Below, piece after piece: positions 9,412 through 17,156 of a stretch of DNA of 64,000 nt. Source of the stretch: DAOUBF01 sp034432795 (GTDB lineage Bacteria > Chloroflexota > Anaerolineae > DSLN01). Below the pieces are notes generated by a model, which was not told where the DNA came from, ran no database searches, and saw only the letters and a program-made list of their open reading frames with translations. Position 1 is the stretch's first letter. Each line of letters opens with the position of its first letter. Location: contig DAOUBF010000064.1 in the NCBI GenBank assembly GCA_034432795.1, positions 30,344-94,343 on the forward strand, given 5' to 3'. The translations under genes and the position numbers were made by a program.

Positions 9412-9445
9412 AATCTATAGACGGACATCTATAAATAAACATTAA
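9412..9445 (+). promoter_or_regulatory. Candidate ArsR operator between arsR and the methyltransferase gene
   Basis: ATCTATAGACGGACATCTAT contains a repeated ATCTAT, followed by AAATAAACAT. Both halves resemble the sequence overlapping the arsR leader (AAATAAACATCTAT at 9030-9043). Confidence 0.4.
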
Positions 9446-9456
9446 GGAGGAGTCTT

Positions 9457-10878
9457 ATGACAGGCAAAGATTACTTTGACCAAGTGGCTTCCCGGTGGGA
9501 TACGATGCGCCAGTCGTTTTACTCAGAGCAGGTGCGCGAGAAGGCGCTGGCCGTCGCTGGCGTGAAGCGCGGCGCCGTCGCCGCCGATGTGGGCGCGGGC
9601 ACAGGCTTCATCACAGAGGCACTGGTGCGCGCCGGGCTGCGGGTGATCGCAGTGGACCAGTCGGAAGCCATGCTGGCTGAGATGCGGCGGAAATTCGCCG
9701 ATGTGCAGGGCATAGAGTACCACCTCGGTAATGGGGAATCGTTGCCCATCCCCGATGAGACCTGCGACTACGCCTTCGCCAACATGTTCCTGCACCATAC
9801 CGAATACCCTGAGCAGGCGATTCGGGAAATGGCCCGTATCCTCAAGCCGGGTGGTGTGCTGGTGATCACCGATCTGGACGAGCACGGCTTTACCTTCCTG
9901 CGCGAGGAGCACCATGACCGCTGGCTGGGCTTCAAGCGCGAGGACGTGCGGCGCTGGTTCATCCAGGCCGGGCTGAAGCGCGTGCATGTGGACAGTATTG
10001 AAGAGGACTGTTGCGCCTCGTCCAGTTGTGGCAGCGAGTCGGCCACTATCGGTATCTTTGTCGCTTCGGGTGAAAAAATGGATGAGGAGGAGGCTCTCAG
10101 CAACCGGCCTGTCCATTCAGATGAAGACATCAAGCAGGCAGTGCGCGAGCGCTACGGCCAGATCGCCCGCGATTCCCGCCCGGAGGCAGGCGCCGCCTGT
10201 TGCGGCCCGACATCTTGCTGTGACGATGGGGGCGCGGCAGTGCGCCTGTATGCTGATGAGACCCTAACCGAGTTGCCCCCTGAGGTGACCGGGCTGGCGT
10301 TGGGCTGCGGCGACCCGCTGGGGGCACACAGGCTCCAGCCAGGACAAACGGTGCTGGACCTGGGTTCGGGCGGCGGGATAGATTGCTTTCGGGCCGCGCA
10401 GCAGGTTGGCCCGGCGGGGTATATCATCGGCGTGGACATGACGCCGGAGATGATTGACCGCGCCCGCCGCAACGCCCAACAGTTGGGCCTCACCAACGTG
10501 GAGTTCCGCCTGGGCGAGATTGAACATCTGCCGGTGGCCGACGCCTCAGTGGACGTGATCATCTCCAACTGCGTCATCAACCTGGTGCCAGACAAACGCC
10601 AGGTGTTCCGCGAGGCCTACCGCGTCCTGCGACCCGGCGGCTGGCTCTCGGTGAGCGACATCGTGACGCGAGGGGAACTGCCGGAGGCCCTGCGGCGCAG
10701 CCTGGCGGCCTGGACAGGCTGCCTGGCCGGGGCGGTGGATGTGGAGGAATACATCGCTGGCTTAAGGGAAGCGGGCTTTGAGGAGGTGCAGGTGACACCG
10801 GAGAACCCCGATCTCCCCACCCCATCCCCTGTCTTCAGCGCCCGGATTACAGCGCGGAAGCCATACCGGCCTGGGTGA
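9457..10878 (+). CDS. Fused double methyltransferase with C-terminal arsenite methyltransferase (ArsM)
   Basis: The 473-residue protein contains two class I SAM-methyltransferase domains. The first (residues 1-205) has the SAM loop VAADVGAGTGF (41-51) and ends in the Cys cluster CCASSSCG (185-192). The second (about 222-470) is ArsM: ACCGPTSCC (247-255), GCGDP (283-287, Cys284), SAM loop LDLGSGGG (300-307), Cys372 in SNCVINL and Cys422 in WTGCLAGA, the cysteines that bind As(III) in known ArsM. ArsM methylates arsenite to volatile or less toxic forms. The first domain resembles SAM methyltransferases that follow arsR genes; its substrate is unknown. AAGGAGG precedes the ATG. Confidence 0.85.
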   Translation: MTGKDYFDQVASRWDTMRQSFYSEQVREKALAVAGVKRGAVAADVGAGTGFITEALVRAGLRVIAVDQSEAMLAEMRRKFADVQGIEYHLGNGESLPIPDETCDYAFANMFLHHTEYPEQAIREMARILKPGGVLVITDLDEHGFTFLREEHHDRWLGFKREDVRRWFIQAGLKRVHVDSIEEDCCASSSCGSESATIGIFVASGEKMDEEEALSNRPVHSDEDIKQAVRERYGQIARDSRPEAGAACCGPTSCCDDGGAAVRLYADETLTELPPEVTGLALGCGDPLGAHRLQPGQTVLDLGSGGGIDCFRAAQQVGPAGYIIGVDMTPEMIDRARRNAQQLGLTNVEFRLGEIEHLPVADASVDVIISNCVINLVPDKRQVFREAYRVLRPGGWLSVSDIVTRGELPEALRRSLAAWTGCLAGAVDVEEYIAGLREAGFEEVQVTPENPDLPTPSPVFSARITARKPYRPG

Positions 10879-10900
10879 GCGCGGGCCAGGGGAGGGCATC

Positions 10901-11974
10901 CTAAAACGGCGGCGAGAACAGCGCCAGCACCCGCGCTTCCACATCGGCCAGTTGCTCAACGCTCACCGGCGTGGCACGGAAGTCCTCCACCGTGCCCGCC
11001 GGAGCGTTCTCCAGCGGGAACAGCGCCAGTTCATAGTTGGGCGGGCCAACAAGTAACCGCGTGGCCTCCACGCTCAGCGCGTAGTCCACAAACGCCTGGG
11101 CCGCCTCCAGATGCCGGCTGCCGCTCACAATGGAGACTGCGCTGATCGTCACCGGCGTCCCTATCCCCCCCTCGCGCTGGTCAGGATAAACAAAAGCGAC
11201 TGGCGCGCCTTCCTGCCGCTGCATCCAGTAGGCCGGGGAGTTGGTCAGGCCGAGGGCATATTCCCCCGCGGCCACCTTCTGGCGCACGTCGGTGCTTGTG
11301 GGCAGGACAGCCATGCCATTGGCGATCAGATCGTCCACCAGCCTGCGCGTAAAGGCCTCGCCCCGCATCACCACCAGCGTCGCCACCCAACTTACCGTCG
11401 TGCGGTCGTCAAACCCGGAAATGGCCACCTTCCCCTTCCACCGGGGATCGGTCAACTCAAACACCGAACTGGGGATGTCGGCAGCCGCCACAAGCTGCGT
11501 GTTATATAGGATCACCCGCGCCCGTCCGGCAAGGCCAACCCACATTCCTTCGTTGTCCTTGTACGCCGGCGGCAGCCTGGCGGCGGCTGGCGAGACATAA
11601 GGATAGAAGAGGCCCTGACGCGCCAGAAGTTCAGCCTCGCTGCCCGTCCCGGCGATGAAGATGTCGGCCACCGGCTGCGCTTTTTCGGCCAAAAGCCGCT
11701 GGCCCAATTCGGCCGTGCGCTCCACAACCAGGTCCACCCGCACGCCGGTAGCGGCCTGGAATGCCTCTACCATCGGGCGGATGGCCGATTCGCGCCGTCC
11801 CGAATAGATGACAAGCGTCTGCCCGCGCAGGTCCCTGGGCAGTGCGGTGGGGGTGGGTGGGGGGCCGAAGAGGAAGGGGAAGCAGCCGGTGAGAAACATC
11901 GCCACCACAAGCCAGCCGACAGCGACCCGCAGTCGGGGCTTCCATGTATGGCTTGTTTGCTCAACCCTGTCCAC
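10901..11974 (-). CDS. Lipoprotein iron(III)-type ABC substrate-binding protein (family 1)
   Basis: A 357-residue lipoprotein with a hydrophobic signal and lipobox FLTGC near residue 30, then LVIYSGRRESAIRPMVEAFQ, the start seen in Fbp/Fut ferric-iron-binding proteins, and VADIFIAGTGSEAELLARQG, WVGLAGRARVILYN. It would capture a metal or small anion outside the cell for an ABC importer; no permease or ATPase is next to it. It diverges from a DtxR-type metal regulator over a 217-bp region, which supports iron or manganese. Thiamine- or sulfate-type ligands within the same family remain possible. Confidence 0.8.
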   Translation of the reverse strand: MDRVEQTSHTWKPRLRVAVGWLVVAMFLTGCFPFLFGPPPTPTALPRDLRGQTLVIYSGRRESAIRPMVEAFQAATGVRVDLVVERTAELGQRLLAEKAQPVADIFIAGTGSEAELLARQGLFYPYVSPAAARLPPAYKDNEGMWVGLAGRARVILYNTQLVAAADIPSSVFELTDPRWKGKVAISGFDDRTTVSWVATLVVMRGEAFTRRLVDDLIANGMAVLPTSTDVRQKVAAGEYALGLTNSPAYWMQRQEGAPVAFVYPDQREGGIGTPVTISAVSIVSGSRHLEAAQAFVDYALSVEATRLLVGPPNYELALFPLENAPAGTVEDFRATPVSVEQLADVEARVLALFSPPF

Positions 11975-12057
11975 TAAAGAACAGGATCATAACACATTTG
12001 GGGGAATTGTACCAAATGCGAAAAGGGTCTCAAATCATTATCATGAACAACTATAAT

Positions 12058-12089
12058 TTGCACTGGTCTGGGGATGGATTATAATTATC
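12058..12089 (+). promoter_or_regulatory. Promoter and candidate operator of the DtxR-type regulator
   Basis: TTGCAC (12058-12063), 16-base spacer, TATAAT (12080-12085). The near-perfect palindrome GATTATAATTATC (12077-12089) covers the -10 box and would suit a dimeric regulator controlling its own gene. A weaker minus-strand promoter for the lipoprotein (TATGAT at 11991-11986) is possible. Confidence 0.5.
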
Positions 12090-12151
12090 AACACTTGGAC
12101 CTTACAATCTGCAAGATAAGCAGCGGAGTATTTATTAGGATAGGGGGACTT

Positions 12152-12181
12152 AACGGATTATCTATAGAGATCAAGGGAACT
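12152..12181 (+). promoter_or_regulatory. Recurring 5'-leader motif, copy before the DtxR-type gene
   Basis: AACGGATTATCT then GATCAAGG, matching the copy at 21388 at 25 of 30 positions and related to the copy at 8711-8661. It ends ten bases before the ATG. Confidence 0.45.
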
Positions 12182-12191
12182 GAGGCCGGTT

Positions 12192-12869
12192 ATGCCGATC
12201 AACCACCCATCCAGCGCCATTGAGGATTATCTGGACGCCATTTACAATATGAAGGATGAGGGTAAGGTAGTCATCGCCGCCCGTCTGGCCGAACGCCTGG
12301 GCGTGAAGCCGCCCACCGTCAGCCAGACATTGCGGCGGATGGTACGCGATGGCCTGATCACCATCGCCCCAGATAACGAGATCCACTTCACACCTGAGGG
12401 CAAAGCTATTGCCGAAGCCACCATCCGCCGCCACCGGATGCTGGAACGCTTCCTGACCGACATCCTGGGGTTGGAGTGGGCTGCAGCGCACGAAGAGGCC
12501 CATCGCCTGCAACATTCCATCTCCGACCTGGTTGAGGAGCGCCTGTTCAAGGTGTTGGGCCAGCCCACGACCTGCCCGCATGGCAACCCCATTCCCGGCA
12601 GCGGTGCGCCGCGCCTGCCCAAAAACGCCTTCACGCTGAACCAGGCCCAGGCCGGGCAAACGGTCGTCGTGGACCGTATCACCGAGGAGGGGGAACGCGA
12701 CGCACGCCTGTTGCAGTACTTCCAGCGCAACCGGCTCATGCCCGGCGTGCGCTTCACGGTGGCCGAGGTCGCCCCCTGGAACGAGACCATCGCGCTGAGC
12801 CGCGATAACGAGACGGTCATCCTGGGCCTGAAAGCTGCCCGCACCATCTGGGTTCATCCGGAATCCTGA
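12192..12869 (+). CDS. DtxR/MntR-family metal-dependent transcriptional regulator
   Basis: A 225-residue protein with an N-terminal winged helix (residues 1-70, VKPPTVSQTLRRMVRDGLI), the metal-binding dimerisation domain (75-145) and a C-terminal FeoA/SH3-like domain (about 150-220). These proteins bind Fe(II) or Mn(II) and then repress uptake genes. Ligands His81 and Glu85 (RRHRMLERF), His100 and His108 are present, but the position of DtxR Cys102 is His104 and that of Glu105 is Gln107 (EEAHRLQHSIS), so the primary site differs from both DtxR and MntR. It diverges from an iron-type binding lipoprotein, its probable target. Confidence 0.88.
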   Translation: MPINHPSSAIEDYLDAIYNMKDEGKVVIAARLAERLGVKPPTVSQTLRRMVRDGLITIAPDNEIHFTPEGKAIAEATIRRHRMLERFLTDILGLEWAAAHEEAHRLQHSISDLVEERLFKVLGQPTTCPHGNPIPGSGAPRLPKNAFTLNQAQAGQTVVVDRITEEGERDARLLQYFQRNRLMPGVRFTVAEVAPWNETIALSRDNETVILGLKAARTIWVHPES

Positions 12870-12891
12870 CCACCAGGCGCTGGCTGCTGCC

Positions 12892-14265
12892 GTGAGAAAG
12901 TGGAGCTTATTGGCCCTTGCCGGGCTGCTGCTCGGCCTGGCGCTGGGTGCAGCCTGGCGTTGGCCACGCGCCTCCCTGCGCTGGCCCCCGCCAGAGGCCA
13001 CAGGCGTTTCCACCCGCGCTACCCTGGAAGTCGCCTTCAACGCGCCGGTGGACCGCGTCAGCGTTGAGGCCCGGCTGCGCCTGTCGCCTCCCGCCGAGGG
13101 TGCGTTCTCCTGGCTGGGCGATATCCTTCGCTTTCACCCAAGGCGCCCCTTTGCCCCGGACACAACCTACACGCTCAGCCTGGAGCCGGGCGCACACAGC
13201 GCCAACGGCCTGCCGCTTCCGGGCGCGCACTGGCGTTTCACCACCGGCCACCCGCGCCTGCTCTATCTGCTGGAACAGGAGGGCCACACCGAGCTATGGC
13301 AGATAGACCCGGCCGGTGGCCAGCCGCGCCGCCTGACCTATGAGGCACAGGGGGTGCGCGAGTTTGCCGCCAGCCCCGATGGCCGGGCTATCGCCTACGC
13401 CGCCCCTCGCCCGGACGGCGGCGCCGACCTCTGGATCATAGACGCTGAGGGACACAACCGCCGTCGCCTGGCCGACTGCGGCCAGGATGACTGCGGCGGC
13501 CTGGCCTGGTCGCCCGACGCCACCTGGCTGGCCTTTGAGCGCCGCCCGCTCTCCCGCCCGGCTGTGGGGGGAGTCGGGCCGGTGTTTGCTGCCCCGCGCC
13601 TGTACCTGGTGGACCTGGCCGCCGGGGCAGTCCGCCCGCTGTTTGACGATGAGGCCCAACTGGGCGCCAGCCCGCGCTGGTCGCCTGACGGGCAGCGGCT
13701 GGCCTTCATTGACCCCAACCTGGGGGCAGTGGCCGTGTATGACAGGGGATCGGGCCAGTTGACTTACATCCCCAGCCAGCGCGCCCAACTGGGGGATTGG
13801 TCCCCTGATGGGCGCACACTGGTCTTCACGCAACTCCTCGTCCCGCCCCATCCGGAGGGCGAAGCGGAAGACGAGGAGAGTGGCGCGGTCGCCTTCAGCC
13901 ACCTATTCCGCAGCGCCCTGGATGGCGCCCCGCCGACCGACCTGAGTGGCGAGACAGACACCGAAGACGCTTCGCCTCTGTGGTCGCCCGACGGCGCCTG
14001 GATCGCCTTTGGGCGACGGCAGGCGCAACGCGGCCAACAACTCTGGCTGGTGCGGCCCGACGGCAGCCAGGCCCATGCCCTCACTAACGACCTTAACGTC
14101 AATCACGGCGGGTTCGCCTGGAGTCCGGACGGGCAGACGCTGGCGCTCGTCCGCTATACATTGATCCCACCTGGCGCCCGCCCGGCCATCTGGTTGATCC
14201 GGGCAGACGGTAGTGGCTTGCGCCCTCTCGTAGAAGGTGGTACGCTTCCAGCGTGGATACCTTGA
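12892..14265 (+). CDS. Secreted Ig-like plus six-bladed WD40-like (TolB/PD40) propeller protein
   Basis: The 457-residue product starts at GTG 12892. It has an uncleaved or cleaved signal helix (residues 5-22), a bacterial Ig-like domain of the SbsA/Big_5 kind (about 35-115, with TRATLEVAFNAPVD and APDTTYTLSL), and then six PD40 repeats, each with an SPDG-type turn: ASPDGRAIAYA, WSPDATWLAFE, WSPDGQRLAFI, WSPDGRTLVFT, WSPDGAWIAFG, WSPDGQTLALV. Such extracellular propellers bind proteins or peptidoglycan-linked partners; no enzymatic residue is visible. It lies 23 bp after the metal regulator and could be cotranscribed, though a functional link is unproven. Confidence 0.8.
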   Translation: MRKWSLLALAGLLLGLALGAAWRWPRASLRWPPPEATGVSTRATLEVAFNAPVDRVSVEARLRLSPPAEGAFSWLGDILRFHPRRPFAPDTTYTLSLEPGAHSANGLPLPGAHWRFTTGHPRLLYLLEQEGHTELWQIDPAGGQPRRLTYEAQGVREFAASPDGRAIAYAAPRPDGGADLWIIDAEGHNRRRLADCGQDDCGGLAWSPDATWLAFERRPLSRPAVGGVGPVFAAPRLYLVDLAAGAVRPLFDDEAQLGASPRWSPDGQRLAFIDPNLGAVAVYDRGSGQLTYIPSQRAQLGDWSPDGRTLVFTQLLVPPHPEGEAEDEESGAVAFSHLFRSALDGAPPTDLSGETDTEDASPLWSPDGAWIAFGRRQAQRGQQLWLVRPDGSQAHALTNDLNVNHGGFAWSPDGQTLALVRYTLIPPGARPAIWLIRADGSGLRPLVEGGTLPAWIP

Positions 14266-14287
14266 ATCCTATGGTCCTCTCCCCTTC

Positions 14288-14334
14288 GCCCCCTGTAAGG
14301 GCAGGGATGCCTTGCCCCTGCGGGAGAGGGGGTG
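14288..14334. repeat. Palindromic repeat in the 14266-14370 gap
   Basis: GTAAGGGCAGGGATGCC and its inverted partner near TTGCCCCTGC form a palindrome of the GTAGGGG...CCCCTAC kind, surrounded by CCTCTCCCC and GGGGTGAGGGG arms. Confidence 0.45.
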
Positions 14335-14370
14335 AGGGGACACCACGCGCTGTGCCCTACTGGGCCTGGT

Positions 14371-14886
14371 ATGATGGACATCGGAGAGTTGGTTAAGGAC
14401 TTTGAACTCCCAGGGCTGGATGGCCGGGCATATCGCCTGGCCGACTACCGGGGCCGGATCGTGGTCATCACCTTCTGGTCCGCTTCCTGTCCCTGGTCAA
14501 AGCTATACGACGCCTATTTTCAAGGGCGCTGGCAGGACTGGCAGCATCAGGGGATCATGCTCCTGGCGATCGCTTCCAATGCCGATGAGAGCGAGGCCGA
14601 TCTACGCCGGGCGGCTGCCGAGGCCGGCCTGAGCTTCCCCATCCTCCTGGATCGGGGCAACGCCATTGCCGACCGCTTCCAGGCAGTCACCACGCCGCAT
14701 GTGTTTGTGATTGATGCAGCAGGGCGGCTGGCCTATCGCGGGGCGGTGGATGACCGCCAGTTTCGCCGCCAGGCGACGGTGAACTACCTGGACGAGGCGC
14801 TGGCGAGCCTGCGCGCAGGCCGGAGGCCGGAGGTTCAGGAGACGCCACCGCGAGGCTGCACTATTGTGCGGGCGCTGGAAGCGTGA
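14371..14886 (+). CDS. Thioredoxin-fold redoxin (AhpC/TSA-like, single cysteine)
   Basis: A 171-residue cytoplasmic protein with the redoxin pattern VKDFELPGLDGRAYRLADYRG, then VVITFWSASCPWSKLYD around residue 37-53 and TTPHVFVIDAAGRLAYRG near 110-127. The active-site stretch is CPWS, with only the first cysteine, so it resembles a one-Cys peroxiredoxin or a thiol-dependent peroxidase rather than a CxxC disulfide reductase. A second ATG follows at 14374. It is followed 13 bp later by a TehB-like methyltransferase, which may share its transcript. Confidence 0.8.
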   Translation: MMDIGELVKDFELPGLDGRAYRLADYRGRIVVITFWSASCPWSKLYDAYFQGRWQDWQHQGIMLLAIASNADESEADLRRAAAEAGLSFPILLDRGNAIADRFQAVTTPHVFVIDAAGRLAYRGAVDDRQFRRQATVNYLDEALASLRAGRRPEVQETPPRGCTIVRALEA

Positions 14887-14899
14887 CACGGATGGCGGT

Positions 14900-15457
14900 A
14901 TGGCCAAAGATGACCGGCTGCGTTGGGATCGCCGCTGGCGCGAGGAGTGTGCTGCTCGCCCCTTTGAACCGCACCCCTTGCTGGTGCGCTACGCGGACAG
15001 GCTGAGCGGCGGCGATGCGCTTGATCTGGCCTGCGGGCGGGGGCAGAACGCCATCTGGCTGGCCGAGCACGGCTATCGCGTGGATGCGATTGACATCAGC
15101 CCGGTGGCGCTGGCCGTAGCACGCACCGAGGCCGCACGGCGCGGCCTCTCAGTCAACTTCATTGAGGCCGACCTGGACACGTATCTCCTGCCCGTTGCCG
15201 CCTATGACCTGATCGCGGTCTTCTATTTCCTGAACCGGCGGTTGCTCCCGGCGATCCGGGCCGCGCTTCGTCCGGGAGGGTGGCTCTTTTACGAGACCTT
15301 CAACACGGGCCGCCTGGCCTGCGACCCCCATATCCCGCCCGCCTACCTGCTGGAGCCGGGTGAACTCCTCCGCCACTTCGCCGACTGGCACATCGTGGAG
15401 GCCGGGGACGATGGCAGCCGACCGCATTCGTCCTACATCGTATGCCGCAAGCCCTGA
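14900..15457 (+). CDS. TehB-like SAM-dependent methyltransferase
   Basis: A 185-residue class I methyltransferase: ALDLACGRGQNAIWLAEHG (SAM motif I, about residues 40-58), VDAIDISPVAL (motif II), AYDLIAVFYFLNRRLLP and LRPGGWLFYETF. This is the pattern of the small tellurite/thiol methyltransferase TehB and related proteins. The natural substrate is uncertain; tellurite resistance is only the family name. I chose the ATG at 14900 (GGCGG upstream); an earlier in-frame start would overlap the redoxin end. Confidence 0.82.
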   Translation: MAKDDRLRWDRRWREECAARPFEPHPLLVRYADRLSGGDALDLACGRGQNAIWLAEHGYRVDAIDISPVALAVARTEAARRGLSVNFIEADLDTYLLPVAAYDLIAVFYFLNRRLLPAIRAALRPGGWLFYETFNTGRLACDPHIPPAYLLEPGELLRHFADWHIVEAGDDGSRPHSSYIVCRKP

Positions 15458-15527
15458 TCCATAGGGCCTTCGCCCGGCGAGAAGGGAGCGACCATCCCAT
15501 CAAGACGCGTTTTCAGGCCCTCAGCCG

Positions 15528-15678
15528 GGGCGCATTTCAATTTTGGGGCAATTGTCAGCGGTCACCCCCTCCCTGCCCCTCCCCCATCCAGGGGGAGGGA
15601 ACTCACCCCCTCCTCCCTTGTGGGGGAGGGTGGGGGGCAACCAACCGGGTCATCTGCCCGAAATCTGATATATACCCC
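15528..15678. mobile_element. MITE-like element, type A, copy 1, with perfect 8-bp target duplication
   Basis: A 151-bp element whose ends GGGCGCATTTCAATTTT and the inverse of AAATCTGATATATACCCC pair imperfectly. The 8-base CTCAGCCG occurs on both sides (15520-15527 and 15679-15686). The right copy contains the stop codon of the convergent membrane protein gene, so the element landed directly after that stop. It is about 85-90% identical to copy 2 at 56514 and has no coding frame. Its interior C-rich and G-rich tracts can form a strong hairpin. Confidence 0.82.
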
Positions 15679-15679
15679 C

Positions 15680-16189
15680 TCAGCCGGGCCAGCCGCGCAC
15701 CAGGATCACCGCGAAGACCAGCACCAGCAGCGCCAGGAGCAGGTTGATCCGCCCGATCCAGGTGGCCTGGCGGCGCAGGCGCAGCGCCTCTGGGGAGCCA
15801 GGGTTCGCCTGCCAGATAGCCGTGGCGCGCGGGCCGATGGCGAAATCGTGCAGGGCGCTGAGGATCAGGAGCACGGCCACCAAGATCAGCTTGATGCCCA
15901 GAGCGCGGCCAAACGAGGTCTGCCAGAGTTGCCCGCTCCACGCATCCGCCCAGGTCACACCACGAGCAGCCAGGTTCAACAGGCCGCTCAGCACCAGCAA
16001 CGCCAGACAACTCCAGCCCACCCAACGGAAGCGTACCCCCGTCCAGTGGATCAACGACCCGGCCAGCCCCCGATACTCCGGCCGGCGCGTGACCGGGACA
16101 AGCACCAGGACGAGAAAGATCATCCCACCGAGCCAGATCATCGCGGCCAGGATGTGCAGCCAGACCGACAAGAGGTACAGCGTCCGCAT
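15680..16189 (-). CDS. CopD-like integral membrane protein
   Basis: A 169-residue protein with four hydrophobic helices: the first in LYLLSVWLHILAAMIWLGGM, with conserved His and Trp, the last in INLLLALLVLVFAVILV. This pattern fits the CopD family of copper-resistance/cytochrome-like membrane proteins, in which His residues in helix 1 and after helix 3 (LHDFAIGPRA) may bind metal or haem. The true ligand is unknown. The stop codon is part of the target site of the MITE at 15528. A LuxR-type gene lies seven bases upstream of its start. Confidence 0.65.
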   Translation of the reverse strand: MRTLYLLSVWLHILAAMIWLGGMIFLVLVLVPVTRRPEYRGLAGSLIHWTGVRFRWVGWSCLALLVLSGLLNLAARGVTWADAWSGQLWQTSFGRALGIKLILVAVLLILSALHDFAIGPRATAIWQANPGSPEALRLRRQATWIGRINLLLALLVLVFAVILVRGWPG

Positions 16190-16195
16190 CTCACC

Positions 16196-16663
16196 TTAAT
16201 CCCGTAGTAAACCGTGTCGTCGGGCCAGATGGATCGCCTCCGTGCGGCTATCTGCGCCCAACTTGCCCAGGACGTTGCCCACATGGAATGTGGCCGTGCG
16301 CTCGGACACCCCCAGGCGCAGGGCGATCTCCTTATTGCGCAGGCCCCTGGCCAGAAGCTGAAGAACCTCCAGTTCACGCGGGGTGAGTGGCTCAATCAGA
16401 GGCCCGGCGTAAGCGTCGCCGTTCCGAACATAGGGCGCGTCCGGGTCCGAAAGCGCCAGAGTCAGGGGGTGTTCCTCCTCTGAGGAGAAGGCCGGGAAGG
16501 GGGCAGCCCAGGCGGCCTGTGCCGCGCTCAGCAGGCGTTCCGCCACTGCGATTTCGCGCTCGGCGGCCTCCACGTCCTGGCGCAGGAGCGCTCGCGCCTG
16601 CGCCAGCCGTCGTTGCGCTGCCCCCACCAATTCTTCCCAGGCTTCCTGCGTGGTTTCGTCCAT
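16196..16663 (-). CDS. LuxR-type transcription factor without a receiver domain
   Basis: A 155-residue protein. Residues 1-55 are charged and helical (ELVGAAQRRLAQARALLRQD), likely a coiled coil. The C-terminal 65 residues are a LuxR/GerE DNA-binding domain: LTPRELEVLQLLARGLRNKE, IALRLGVSERTATFHVGNVL, then GKLGADSRTEAIHLARRHGL. There is no phosphorylation domain, so the signal must enter through the short N-terminal helix region or a partner. Adjacent CopD-like gene may be a target. Confidence 0.85.
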   Translation of the reverse strand: MDETTQEAWEELVGAAQRRLAQARALLRQDVEAAEREIAVAERLLSAAQAAWAAPFPAFSSEEEHPLTLALSDPDAPYVRNGDAYAGPLIEPLTPRELEVLQLLARGLRNKEIALRLGVSERTATFHVGNVLGKLGADSRTEAIHLARRHGLLRD

Positions 16664-16671
16664 ACCTTAGC

Positions 16672-16710
16672 TTTAGAACCCCGGTCTCTTGGAGAAACGG
16701 GGGTTCTAAA
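16672..16710. terminator. Bidirectional hairpin between DUF4177-type gene and LuxR gene
   Basis: TTTAGAACCCC (16672-16682) and GGGGTTCTAAA (16700-16710) are a perfect 11-bp inverted repeat. With A and T runs at both ends, it would end transcripts of the upstream minus-strand gene. Confidence 0.6.
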
Positions 16711-16715
16711 ATCTG

Positions 16716-17021
16716 TCAGGCGCTGATTACCTGTGTGCTTTCGGCACTTGTCGGCGCGGGCTGGCTCTGCTCCAGCGGGGCAGGTGGCTCCGGCTCCTGG
16801 CCGGGCGCAAGCGGGCGCTTGAAGATATAGAAGGCGGCGCCGCTACGCTGATGATGCAGGCCCACCAGCTCCCAACCCTGCACACCCAGGGCGTTCAAGA
16901 AGCGCCGACCGAAGGCCGTCATGCGCTCCCCTTCCTGGATCAGGGTCTCGTGCCCCTCCACCGAGACCCGCCCACGAATGTCCGCGTACACCACTTTATA
17001 CTCCCAACGTTGTACGTCCAT
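16716..17021 (-). CDS. DUF4177-like small protein
   Basis: A 101-residue soluble protein, start chosen at the ATG 17021 because AGGAGAGG lies seven bases before it. The first 65 residues match the DUF4177 pattern: RWEYKVVYADIRG, then a middle helix FGRRFLNALGVQGWELVGLHH and a final strand AFYIFKRPL. The last 30 residues are a Pro/Glu-rich tail. Function of the family is unknown; nothing in the neighbourhood decides it. Confidence 0.7.
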   Translation of the reverse strand: MDVQRWEYKVVYADIRGRVSVEGHETLIQEGERMTAFGRRFLNALGVQGWELVGLHHQRSGAAFYIFKRPLAPGQEPEPPAPLEQSQPAPTSAESTQVISA

Positions 17022-17156
17022 AGCTATCCTCTCCTGTCCAAAAGTTACCCTGATCGTAACGCAGAACCGATCTGCACACACCGTCTATTTCTACAGGGCC
17101 ACCCTGATCAAAATGACAGGAGAGCAATCCTGGGCCGCCCCGATCCGCTCGTGTAT

